A stretch of DNA of 12,759 nt from Gammaproteobacteria bacterium (GCA_020444765.1 JAGRHW010000065.1:1-12759), one strand, 5' to 3'; shown: positions 6,911 through 12,759, counted from the first letter of the stretch. The notes: a model not told the origin generated them from the sequence alone. Numbers and translations are program-made.

Positions 6911-8193
6911 TTTGATTCTCCTGCCGGCTCGCGGTCTTCGACAAGATGCTCGGCCAGCATTTCGGTAAGACTCAAAACGGGAATGTCCATATTGTTTTCT
7001 TCCAGCCCGTCTTCCAGCTGGATGCGGCAGTTGGCGCAGGCTGAAACCAGTCCCTCGGGTTTGACCGCTTCGAGTTGGGATTTTTTGCGATTGAAGGCCT
7101 TCAGACGATGTTCGTCGGCCCGTTCATTGGCGCTGACGCCGCCGCCGGCGCCGCAGCACCAGTTGATCTTGCCGTTGTCCGGCATCTCGACGAAGTTTTC
7201 CGCAATGCTGTTGAGCAGGTTGCGCGGTTCGTTGATCACGCCGCCGCGTCTGGCGATCTGGCAAGGGTCATGATACGTCAGCCGATCGGTTTCCATGCCT
7301 TCGAACTTGATGCGTCCTTCACGGTGCAATTCATCCAGCACCTCCAATACATGCCTGACCTTGAACGGATATTTTCGGCCGATCAGGTTTGGCCCTTCCC
7401 AGCGAATCGCTGTATAGGCATGGCCGCATTCCGGACTGATCACGGTTTTGACCTTGAGTTTTTCAGCCGCCGACACGACACGGTTGACCAGGGTCGCGGC
7501 TATGTCCGAAACGCCGATTTGTATGCCGCTATTGGTCGCTTCGAAAGCCTCTGAGGAAATCGTCCAGCTGACGTCTGCTTGCCGGAAGATTTTAGCCAGC
7601 GCACCGATGACTTCAGGAAAGTTCATGATTTCCATTGACGACAGCAACAGCATGTACTCGGCGCCTTCCTTGTCGAGCGGCACATCCAGTCCGTAATCGT
7701 TTTTGACGTGACGGATCTGCGCTTCCAGTGCCGGCAGACGCACACCCATCGGGCTGCCGATTTCGATGGCCCGGGTCGAAGCGCCGACCAGACCTTCCGG
7801 TGCGTGGCCGGCTGCCGCCATGCCTTCACGGGTCTTGCGGATCATGTAAGTAATATCGTTGCCGACCGGGCAGATCAGCGAGCAGCGGCCGCACAGGGTG
7901 CAGGTGTCATAGACCAGGGTTTCCCACTGGGTGAAATCCTCATCGGTGATTTTTTTCGACAAGCCAAGCAGGGATTTTACTTTGCCCTTCAAGGTGTATT
8001 CCTGTTCCCAGACCCGCCGCAGCAATTCGGTTTTATGTATCGGTGTATGTTCGGGTTTGGGGTCTTCGGTATAGAACAGACAGGCGTCGGCGCAGAGCCC
8101 GCAATGCACGCAACTGCTCAAAAACGCTGCGGTCGGCGCGTCAATCTGTTCTTTCAGTGCGTGAATCCCACGCTCCACAGTCAAGGCACTCAT
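6907..8193 (-). CDS. isp2: Isp2: HdrD/DsrK-like Fe-S and CCG-domain electron-transfer protein
   Basis: This 428-residue cytoplasmic protein should take electrons from, or give them to, Isp1. Two [4Fe-4S] ferredoxin motifs are visible: C28-C31-C34-C38 (CVHCGLCADAC) and C98-C101-C104-C108 (CTLCGRCSLICP). The second CCG (heterodisulfide-reductase-type) domain is complete: C311 (HDPCQ), CCG at 346-348, and C386/C389 (CANC). The first CCG domain is degenerate: only C256 (SPECGHAY) remains and no CCG is found between about residues 180 and 260. In HdrD and DsrK relatives the CCG domain holds the special Fe-S site that handles disulfide chemistry. No membrane helix or signal is present, so it would sit on the cytoplasmic face bound to Isp1. 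ATG 8193 overlaps the isp1 stop by 4 bp and follows a strong AAGGGGG ribosome binding site. Confidence 0.93.
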   Translation of the reverse strand: MSALTVERGIHALKEQIDAPTAAFLSSCVHCGLCADACLFYTEDPKPEHTPIHKTELLRRVWEQEYTLKGKVKSLLGLSKKITDEDFTQWETLVYDTCTLCGRCSLICPVGNDITYMIRKTREGMAAAGHAPEGLVGASTRAIEIGSPMGVRLPALEAQIRHVKNDYGLDVPLDKEGAEYMLLLSSMEIMNFPEVIGALAKIFRQADVSWTISSEAFEATNSGIQIGVSDIAATLVNRVVSAAEKLKVKTVISPECGHAYTAIRWEGPNLIGRKYPFKVRHVLEVLDELHREGRIKFEGMETDRLTYHDPCQIARRGGVINEPRNLLNSIAENFVEMPDNGKINWCCGAGGGVSANERADEHRLKAFNRKKSQLEAVKPEGLVSACANCRIQLEDGLEENNMDIPVLSLTEMLAEHLVEDREPAGESK

Positions 8194-8849
8194 GATTGCA
8201 CCCCCTTGAAACCGGCGATGGCGCCGTTATACCAGCGCGCGAAAAACAGCGTAAAGGCATGCGAGAGCTTGGTAAAAGGAAACAATACCAACAGCAATTC
8301 GAAGCTGAGAATATGCATGGCCAGCAACTGATCCGGTTTGAAAATCAGCCGGTGATAGGCCAGGTAGCCCGTCAGCAGCGGTAAAAACGTTACCGCCCAG
8401 ACCAGATAATCTTCAAAGTGGCTGAGAAAACGTTTGACCGGATCGGTAAAACGGTTGACCAGAATGGCGATCATGCTGGCGATTGTGACAATCGCAAAGG
8501 CATCGACGACCGGCGTCGGCAGACCCGGCCATTTGAAACCGAAAACGCTGTCGAACAACAGAATATGCGGGACGAACAGGAACAGCACGACAAAAAAACC
8601 GATATGAAAAACATAAGACGTCACGATGAAAAAAGTTGAATGCCGCCAGGTTTGTTTGTCCGGGATCATCCGCAGTCCGATGGTTTTCAGGCCGTGGGAA
8701 AACTCGCTGCCTTTGGGCTCGGCAAGATTCTGCTTTCTGCCGAGCATCAGGATTTCGGCAAGACGAATGATCATGCCGATGACAAAAACCAGTACGGCAA
8801 AGGTAAACGCCGGGCCTTTAACAAATAGTAGAAACTCGGTGGAGGTCAT
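8190..8849 (-). CDS. isp1: Isp1: membrane cytochrome b subunit (NarI/DsrM-like)
   Basis: This 219-residue integral membrane protein has five hydrophobic helices at about residues 11-31, 72-95, 113-132, 147-165 and 178-196. It should anchor HynSL and carry electrons across the membrane through b haems. Candidate haem ligands are H70 and H82 around the second helix and H179 and H197 in the last helix. The 18-residue spacing of the last pair equals that of the known NarI ligands His187/His205. The fold resembles NarI, DsrM and HmeC rather than the HyaC/HupZ cytochrome b of other uptake hydrogenases. The start ATG 8849 overlaps the hynS stop (ATGA) and has GGAG just upstream. Its position between hynS and isp2 identifies it as Isp1. 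Confidence 0.92.
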   Translation of the reverse strand: MTSTEFLLFVKGPAFTFAVLVFVIGMIIRLAEILMLGRKQNLAEPKGSEFSHGLKTIGLRMIPDKQTWRHSTFFIVTSYVFHIGFFVVLFLFVPHILLFDSVFGFKWPGLPTPVVDAFAIVTIASMIAILVNRFTDPVKRFLSHFEDYLVWAVTFLPLLTGYLAYHRLIFKPDQLLAMHILSFELLLVLFPFTKLSHAFTLFFARWYNGAIAGFKGVQS

Positions 8850-9940
8850 GACTTTTCTCCATTCAATTCATCGACAGACAGGGTTTGATGAGCGTTGACG
8901 GCGGCTGATTTGCGGCGTTTGTTCAAGCCGCCAAGCGCTGCGCCCGCAATCAGTCCGCCGGCCAGGCCGTAGCCGAGCGTCGAGCCGGTTTTGCCGGTCG
9001 GTACCGACAGGGCCTTGTAAAATCCCCCGAAATCCCAGAAGTCCGGTTCTGAGCAGCCAATACAACCATGTCCCGATTCGATCGGAAAACTCGTGCCTTC
9101 ATTCCACTTGGTGGTGGCGCAGGCATTGTAGGTGACAGGACCTTTGCAGCCGAGTTCGTAAAGACACCAGCCCTTGCGCGCGCCCTCATCGTCGAAGGTT
9201 TGGGCAAACAGGCCTTTCTCGTAGAATGGCCGGCGGTAGCAACGGTCATGAATGCTCTGGCCGTAAAACGTTGCCGGCCGGCCCAGATGGTCGAGTTCCG
9301 GCAGACCGCCGAAGGTCAGCACATGCGCCAGCACGCCGGTAATCACGATCGGGATCGGCGGGCAGCCCGAGACATTGATGATCGGCTTGTCGGTGATCAG
9401 ATCAGCCACCGATACCGCACCGGTCGGGTTGGGATCGGCTTTGGGCAGGCCGCCGAAAGCCGCGCAACTGCCGACTGCTACGACGGCCGCCGCATCTTTA
9501 GCGGTTTCGATCAGCATGTCGAGGTTGCTGATGCCGGCGATGGTCGAGAAGCCTGCGTTACCGGTCGGGATCGAGCCGTCGACCACCAGAATGTACTGCC
9601 CGGCGTTTTCCCGCATCGCCTCCTCGCGTGCCTCCTCGGCCGCGGAGCCTGCCGCTGCCTGCAGGGTATGGTGGTAATCAAGTGAGATCGCGTCGAAAAT
9701 CAGGCCTTCCAGTGTCGGGGCGTGAGCGCGCGTCAGCGACTCGGTGCAACCGGTGCATTCCTGGAATGACAGCCAGATGACTGATGGCCGTTTTGCATTT
9801 TCGAGTGCGTGAGCGATCCTCGGCACCATGGCCGGCGACAGCGCCATGCTCGACGCCAGGGTTGCGCAGAATTTCAGAAATCCCCGCCGCGAAATCCCTT
9901 GTCGCTGCAAGTGGGCTTTAACGGTATTACTCGGATTCAT
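8846..9940 (-). CDS. hynS: [NiFe] hydrogenase small subunit with Tat signal and C-terminal membrane anchor
   Basis: This 364-residue subunit carries the electron-relay Fe-S clusters. The N-terminus has a clear twin-arginine signal, SRRGFLKF (17-24), followed by a hydrophobic stretch, so the folded HynSL dimer is sent to the periplasm. Proximal cluster ligands: C62 and C65 (ECTGCTES), C159, C193. Distal cluster: H231, C234, C259, C265. Medial [3Fe-4S]-type cluster: C274, C293, C296. The residue between C62 and C65 next to C65 is Gly, not the extra Cys of oxygen-tolerant HyaA/HoxK enzymes, so a standard four-Cys proximal cluster is expected. A glycine-rich hydrophobic segment (~320-339) followed by KRRK is a C-terminal membrane anchor, with a further ~20 residues on the cytoplasmic side. 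ATG 9940 has GGAG about 10 bases upstream and overlaps the preceding gene by 14 bp. Confidence 0.96.
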   Translation of the reverse strand: MNPSNTVKAHLQRQGISRRGFLKFCATLASSMALSPAMVPRIAHALENAKRPSVIWLSFQECTGCTESLTRAHAPTLEGLIFDAISLDYHHTLQAAAGSAAEEAREEAMRENAGQYILVVDGSIPTGNAGFSTIAGISNLDMLIETAKDAAAVVAVGSCAAFGGLPKADPNPTGAVSVADLITDKPIINVSGCPPIPIVITGVLAHVLTFGGLPELDHLGRPATFYGQSIHDRCYRRPFYEKGLFAQTFDDEGARKGWCLYELGCKGPVTYNACATTKWNEGTSFPIESGHGCIGCSEPDFWDFGGFYKALSVPTGKTGSTLGYGLAGGLIAGAALGGLNKRRKSAAVNAHQTLSVDELNGEKS

Positions 9941-10358
9941 GGTTCAGACTCTCCAGTAGCTCGGATAGTTCGGATTCGGATTGTGCGAGATCATCCCGGT
10001 GGGCCTGGACGATATCGGGTATCAGCGTGACATCGATAAAGCGGCTCTCGACCTCGCCCTCGGTATTGAAGTGCGTGACCAGCCAGACGCCGGGAAAGCG
10101 GCTCTCGCGGATCTCGGTATGGCCGAACGTGTCGATGGTGATCGATACTTCGCCATGCCCCAGAAAGGTTTCGATGTCGTTCAGTTCAGCCGACGAGAGA
10201 GGCATGGCCTGCAGATCGATGGCGGATTTTTCAGCGGATTTGCCGAGCCGCGCGAGGGCGTGGCGCACTTCGTGAAGAATGGGCAGGGTATTGCCGGTCG
10301 GTGATTCGCACGGAGCCGTGGCCTCTACAGAAACCGGAATTTCCGATAGTACGGTCAT
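9927..10358 (-). CDS. Stand-alone HupH/HyaF C-terminal-domain hydrogenase maturation protein
   Basis: This 143-residue protein resembles the C-terminal domain of HupH/HyaF, a cytoplasmic factor used when small-subunit Fe-S clusters are assembled. Family-like stretches are PILHEVRHAL (26-35), AIDLQAMPLS (46-55), LGHGEVSITI (66-75) and the signature TEIRESRFPGVWLVTHFN (81-98). Full-length HupH/HyaF proteins are roughly twice as long, so this is a single-domain version. The C-terminus is acidic and Ser/Glu-rich. The frame stays open to an upstream ATG at 10454, but that would overlap the protease gene and add an unlikely basic tail. ATG 10358 has an AAGAGG ribosome binding site nine bases upstream (10368-10373). 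Its stop overlaps hynS by 14 bp, fitting a job on the small subunit. Confidence 0.85.
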   Translation of the reverse strand: MTVLSEIPVSVEATAPCESPTGNTLPILHEVRHALARLGKSAEKSAIDLQAMPLSSAELNDIETFLGHGEVSITIDTFGHTEIRESRFPGVWLVTHFNTEGEVESRFIDVTLIPDIVQAHRDDLAQSESELSELLESLNHESE

Positions 10359-10396
10359 CTCGCTAAACCTCTTTGTCGGATAGATTTTTCGCGGTA

Positions 10397-10924
10397 TTAC
10401 AGTGCCGCGATCCCACTGTTTTTTGCGTGCAAAATGGAGGTGTCGCCGTGCCATTGTTGTAATAGGGAGGAAGCCATGGCTGCGGCTTTGGGTATTGCGG
10501 GTTCCAGCGCTTTGCTGACCTGCTCACCCCAGGTCAGGGTTTCTGGCTGGATACCGATCAGGGCGCGGTGTTCGGGCAGTCGTCCGACCAGCCGGGCGAT
10601 GTCCAGCAGGTCGATCAAACCAACCTCATGAACGCTGCGTCCGCCTTTGGCCAGAAATCCGTCCATCTCCGCACCTTCAAAACACTGTACCGTTCCTGGT
10701 GGTGATCGCAAAGACGCTGCATCGAATACGAGCAGATGCGTGGCGCTTTCGATATCTGCCGCCAGAGTAAAACTCAAGGTACCGCCGTCGAGCAGGACGA
10801 ATGTGTCCGGTACCTCATACATGGAACCGAAATGATTTAATGCATGTATACCAGCACCTTCGTCACTGAGCAATACATTGCCTATTCCCAGTATCAAGGT
10901 TCGTGACTGCGACTCTTTACCCAT
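10397..10924 (-). CDS. hynD: Hydrogenase maturation protease, HybD/HyaD/HupD family
   Basis: This 175-residue endopeptidase removes the C-terminal tail of HynL once nickel is in place. The opening LILGIGNVLLSDEGAG (10-25) is the family signature. The three nickel-sensing ligands known in E. coli HybD (Glu16, Asp62, His93) map to E22, D68 and H99 here with a constant offset of six residues, strong evidence for an active enzyme. HEVGL (99-103) and GIQPE (124-128) are also typical. It is the first gene of the operon, 38 bp before the HupH-like gene. ATG 10924 has no convincing ribosome binding site; the message may have a very short leader, since the FNR-type site is only 33 bp away. The symbol follows hynD/hydD usage; hyaD or hupD would be equivalent. 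Confidence 0.94.
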   Translation of the reverse strand: MGKESQSRTLILGIGNVLLSDEGAGIHALNHFGSMYEVPDTFVLLDGGTLSFTLAADIESATHLLVFDAASLRSPPGTVQCFEGAEMDGFLAKGGRSVHEVGLIDLLDIARLVGRLPEHRALIGIQPETLTWGEQVSKALEPAIPKAAAMASSLLQQWHGDTSILHAKNSGIAAL

Positions 10925-10957
10925 AGTTTGAGTATGGCCTCTAGCCGTCAGCCTTCA

Positions 10958-10971
10958 TTGACCAGGGTCAA
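10958..10971. promoter_or_regulatory. FNR/CRP-superfamily-type inverted repeat between divergent hydrogenase units
   Basis: TTGAC-CAGG-GTCAA is a perfect 5-4-5 inverted repeat with the architecture of FNR/ANR/DNR sites (FNR consensus TTGAT-N4-ATCAA). It lies midway in the 108-bp gap between the protease gene (-) and hypC (+). On the plus strand a 4/6 match to the -10 box, TGTCAT (10994-10999), lies exactly 22 bases downstream, the class II activator spacing; TAGAAT (10999-11004) is a better -10 but five bases further. On the minus strand CATACT (10936-10931) lies 21 bases away. A shared oxygen- or redox-responsive switch is plausible but inferred. Confidence 0.55.
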
Positions 10972-11004
10972 TGTGCAGCGGAAAAAAATGGATTGTCATA
11001 GAAT

Positions 11005-11022
11005 ACCCCAATCAACAGGGGT
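11005..11022 (+). promoter_or_regulatory. Small hairpin overlapping the hypC ribosome binding site
   Basis: ACCCC at 11005-11009 can pair with GGGGT at 11018-11022 across an 8-base loop. The right arm is part of the AGGGGTGAG ribosome binding site for the ATG at 11033. If transcribed, the stem could partly hide the site. The stem is only 5 bp, so this is a weak candidate. Confidence 0.3.
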
Positions 11023-11032
11023 GAGTGGGTTT

Positions 11033-11302
11033 ATGTGTCTATCAGTAGCAATGAAAATCACCAGCATCAACGGCTTCGAGGCGCAATGCGAGGCGCGCGG
11101 CAGTCAGCGTACGGTAAATTTGATCATGTTGCCGGAAAACAGCCTGAACGTAGGTGATTTCGTCATGGTTCAACTGGATTACGCGATACAGCAAATCACC
11201 GAGGAGGACGCACGTAAATCCTGGGAGATGGTCGATGAAATCCTCACCGTGCTGGAGCAGAACGTGAGGCCGGCTGATTTGACCAGCGATGATGCAAAAT
11301 AA
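11033..11302 (+). CDS. hypC: HypC/HupF-family hydrogenase maturation chaperone
   Basis: This 89-residue chaperone would carry the Fe(CN)2CO unit between HypD and the hydrogenase large-subunit precursor. The start MCLSVAMKI matches the HypC N-terminus, where Cys2 (after Met removal) is essential. The middle VGDFVMVQLDYAIQQITEEDA (45-65) is the beta-barrel/ITEEDA region typical of the family. The usual proline at position 6 (MCxxVPxxI) is Ala here. An in-frame ATG at 10928 would place 35 non-homologous residues before the critical Met-Cys, so ATG 11033 is chosen; AGGGGTGAG lies seven bases upstream. It is divergent from the hydrogenase operon and no other hyp gene follows, so HypD and the rest must be encoded elsewhere. 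Confidence 0.9.
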   Translation: MCLSVAMKITSINGFEAQCEARGSQRTVNLIMLPENSLNVGDFVMVQLDYAIQQITEEDARKSWEMVDEILTVLEQNVRPADLTSDDAK

Positions 11303-11367
11303 GCAGCTATAGTTTGTTGGGCAAACGGCCCCGGCGAATAAACCGTCACGCGCCGCGATAAAGTAAA

Positions 11368-11379
11368 TTGTCTCGACAA
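11368..11379. promoter_or_regulatory. Short inverted repeat TTGTC-TC-GACAA before the antiporter gene
   Basis: The half-sites TTGTC (11368-11372) and GACAA (11375-11379) form a 5-2-5 inverted repeat ending 11 bases before the antiporter ATG. It could be an operator or a small mRNA stem near the start. Its size allows chance occurrence; no regulator was matched. Confidence 0.2.
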
Positions 11380-11390
11380 AAATAGAGTTT

Positions 11391-12629
11391 ATGGAAACCC
11401 ACACTTTTTTTCTGCACCTGTTGATCATTCTGCTGGCGGCGAGAATATTCGGAGAAATCGCCGTACGCATCGGCGCGCCCTCGGTGATTGGCGAGTTGCT
11501 GGCCGGTATCGTGCTCGGACCGAGTCTGCTCGGCTGGTTGCAGGTCGACGAAGTGATTCGTCTGCTGGCCGAAATCGGTATCATTCTGTTGCTCTTCGAA
11601 GTCGGGCTGGATACCGACATCCGGCGTCTGGTGAGTTCCGGACAAAAATCCATTGTGGTAGCGGTTGGCGGATTCATTATGCCGCTGACCCTTGGCGCGG
11701 TGGTCGCCTACTGGGTATTTGGTCTGACGCCGGTGGTGTCTTTGTTTATCGGCGGTACGCTGACCGCTACCAGTATCGGTATTACGGTCCGCGTGCTGAG
11801 TGATCTGCGGCGTCAGCACGAGCTGGAAGGGCAGGTCGTGCTGGGGGCGGCGGTGCTGGATGACATTCTGGGCGTGGTGTTGCTGGCACTGCTCTACGAT
11901 TTTGCCATGACCGGCACCATGAGCCTGAGCAATGCCACCTCGATCCTGCTGTTCGTGAGCATCTTCTTTGTCCTCGCGCCGGTGCTTGCCAAGCTGATCT
12001 CCGTGCTGATCCGGCGGGTCGAGAGTATCAGCGAAATCCCCGGCATGATTCCCACTACCATCGTAGCGCTGGTGCTGTTGTTCGCCTGGCTGGCGCACGT
12101 GATCGGCGCGCCGGAACTGCTCGGCGGGTTTGCCGCAGGGCTTGCATTGTCGCGCCGTTTCTTTCTGCCGTTTGGTATCGCCCTGCGTACCGACCAGTAT
12201 TTCTACCAGCATATTCAAACCGAGATGCGGCCCATCATTCAGCTTTTTACGCCGATTTTCTTTGTGATGGTCGGCTTGTCGCTGAACCTGCACGAAATCG
12301 ACTGGTCGTCACCGTTTATCTGGAGTTTCTCCGGTATTTTTCTGGCCGTGGCCATAGTTGGCAAATTCGCCGGCGCCCTGTTGCTCAACGATACCTGGCT
12401 GGTTCGTATCGCGATCGGTTTGTCGATGCTGCCGCGGGGCGAAGTCGGGCTGATTTTTGCCGAGCTCGGCCGAACCGGTGGCGTGCTCAGTCCGGAAGTC
12501 TATGCCGGAATGGTTTTTGTCATCGCCCTGACAACACTGTTATCGCCTTTCGCACTCAAGTGGTTTTATGGCACGTTTGCCAGTGCGCTGCCGACCCGCA
12601 AGCATAAGAGCTCGTCTAAAATTATTTAG
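11391..12629 (+). CDS. CPA2-family cation:proton antiporter (NapA/KefB-like membrane domain)
   Basis: This 412-residue polytopic membrane protein exchanges Na+ or K+ for H+. Hydrophobic helices run from about residue 6 to 395. The paired aspartates D157-D158 in LGAAVLDDILG match the ion-binding DD motif of NapA-type electrogenic exchangers (KefC has QD here), and K325 in VGKFAGA matches the lysine that pairs with them in NapA. LPRGEVGLI (347-355) is another family motif. It ends shortly after the last helix with a basic tail (RKHKSSSK) and lacks the TrkA-N/RCK domain of KefB/KefC, so glutathione-type gating is unlikely. ATG 11391 has only a weak AGAG upstream. The gap from hypC is 88 bp. It is probably an independent gene for pH or sodium homeostasis; Na+ versus K+ cannot be decided. 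Confidence 0.9.
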   Translation: METHTFFLHLLIILLAARIFGEIAVRIGAPSVIGELLAGIVLGPSLLGWLQVDEVIRLLAEIGIILLLFEVGLDTDIRRLVSSGQKSIVVAVGGFIMPLTLGAVVAYWVFGLTPVVSLFIGGTLTATSIGITVRVLSDLRRQHELEGQVVLGAAVLDDILGVVLLALLYDFAMTGTMSLSNATSILLFVSIFFVLAPVLAKLISVLIRRVESISEIPGMIPTTIVALVLLFAWLAHVIGAPELLGGFAAGLALSRRFFLPFGIALRTDQYFYQHIQTEMRPIIQLFTPIFFVMVGLSLNLHEIDWSSPFIWSFSGIFLAVAIVGKFAGALLLNDTWLVRIAIGLSMLPRGEVGLIFAELGRTGGVLSPEVYAGMVFVIALTTLLSPFALKWFYGTFASALPTRKHKSSSKII

Positions 12630-12720
12630 CCATACTGCAATAAACGCCACCGCGGCATCCTGCTCTGGATTCTCTCTTGTGGTGCAATGGCGGCTGGGTA
12701 ACACGTTCCATGCAACCACG

Positions 12721-12759
12721 TCGTCATCCCCGAATGCCATAGTCGGGGAACCAGCGCCT
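12721..12759. repeat. REP-like inverted repeat running off the window end
   Basis: CCCCGA (12728-12733) and TCGGGG (12743-12748) form a 6-bp stem with a 9-base loop, flanked by CGTCAT on the left and AACCAGCG on the right. The layout CGTCAT-CCCCG-N-CGGGG-A-CCAG resembles the dispersed CGTCATTCCCGC...GCGGGAATCCAG repeats common in Proteobacteria, as recalled. Only one copy is visible, so dispersal is not shown here. Confidence 0.5.

Noticed and set aside
6461..7273. 270-codon plus-strand frame opposite isp2 and the unknown gene
   Set aside because: It crosses two well-supported coupled genes on the other strand and has no recognisable domain; it is a codon-bias shadow.
10359..10454. Extended N-terminus for the HupH-like gene from ATG 10454
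   Set aside because: It would overlap the protease gene by 58 bp and add a basic stretch unlike the family, while ATG 10358 has a good ribosome binding site.
10928..11032. Extended N-terminus for HypC from ATG 10928
   Set aside because: HypC function needs Met-Cys at the N-terminus, and the extra 35 codons cover the FNR-type site and the ribosome binding site of ATG 11033.
10925..11032. Sigma-54 promoter for the hydrogenase operon
   Set aside because: Hydrogenase operons are sometimes RpoN-dependent, but no GG-N10-GC element with reasonable flanks was found on the minus strand here.
11346..12293. 315-codon open frame on the minus strand opposite the antiporter
   Set aside because: Its product is Gln/His/Arg/Asp-rich low-complexity sequence with no family features, and it lies antisense to a clear membrane transporter.

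Overview
The window looks like chromosomal DNA of a gammaproteobacterium. It has moderately high GC, dense gene packing and protein families typical of sulfur-oxidising or facultatively lithotrophic Gammaproteobacteria. The lineage is inferred from gene content only. No rRNA, tRNA, CRISPR array, transposase or phage gene was seen.

Layout. (1) 1-180 is the tail of an unidentified, highly charged protein. (2) 232-2210 (+) is a compact three-gene operon for an energy-coupling-factor biotin importer: ATPase BioM, transmembrane coupling subunit BioN and substrate-binding BioY. (3) 2211-2340 is a spacer with a strong hairpin, a perfect 14-bp palindrome and a possible promoter. (4) 2341-4665 (+) is a membrane-anchored HAMP-GGDEF-EAL cyclic-di-GMP protein. 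(5) 4681-4705 is a hairpin terminator between convergent genes. (6) 10924 down to 4719 (-) is a seven-gene [NiFe]-hydrogenase operon, read in the order maturation protease, HupH/HyaF C-terminal-domain protein, Tat-exported small subunit HynS, membrane cytochrome b Isp1, HdrD/DsrK-like iron-sulfur protein Isp2, an unknown 158-residue protein, and large subunit HynL. (7) 11033-11302 (+) is a divergent hypC-type chaperone gene. A 14-bp FNR-type inverted repeat (10958-10971) lies between it and the hydrogenase operon. (8) 11391-12629 (+) is a CPA2-family cation:proton antiporter. (9) 12630-12759 is non-coding and ends in a REP-like inverted repeat that reaches the window edge.

How it works together. 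The central region encodes a membrane-bound uptake-type hydrogenase of the 'Isp' class (hynS-isp1-isp2-hynL order, as described in purple sulfur bacteria). H2 would be oxidised or evolved on the periplasmic face by HynSL. Electrons would cross the membrane through the haem b protein Isp1 to the cytoplasmic Fe-S/CCG-domain protein Isp2, and then to an unknown partner, possibly in sulfur or thiol-disulfide metabolism. The protease removes a predicted 15-residue HynL tail after nickel insertion. HypC and the HupH-like protein would assist maturation; HypA, B, D, E and F must be encoded elsewhere. The most unusual element is the 158-residue gene between isp2 and hynL. It is coupled to both by 4-bp ATGA overlaps and may be an undescribed part or assembly factor of this hydrogenase class. 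All function statements are homology inferences from memory; no database search was possible.
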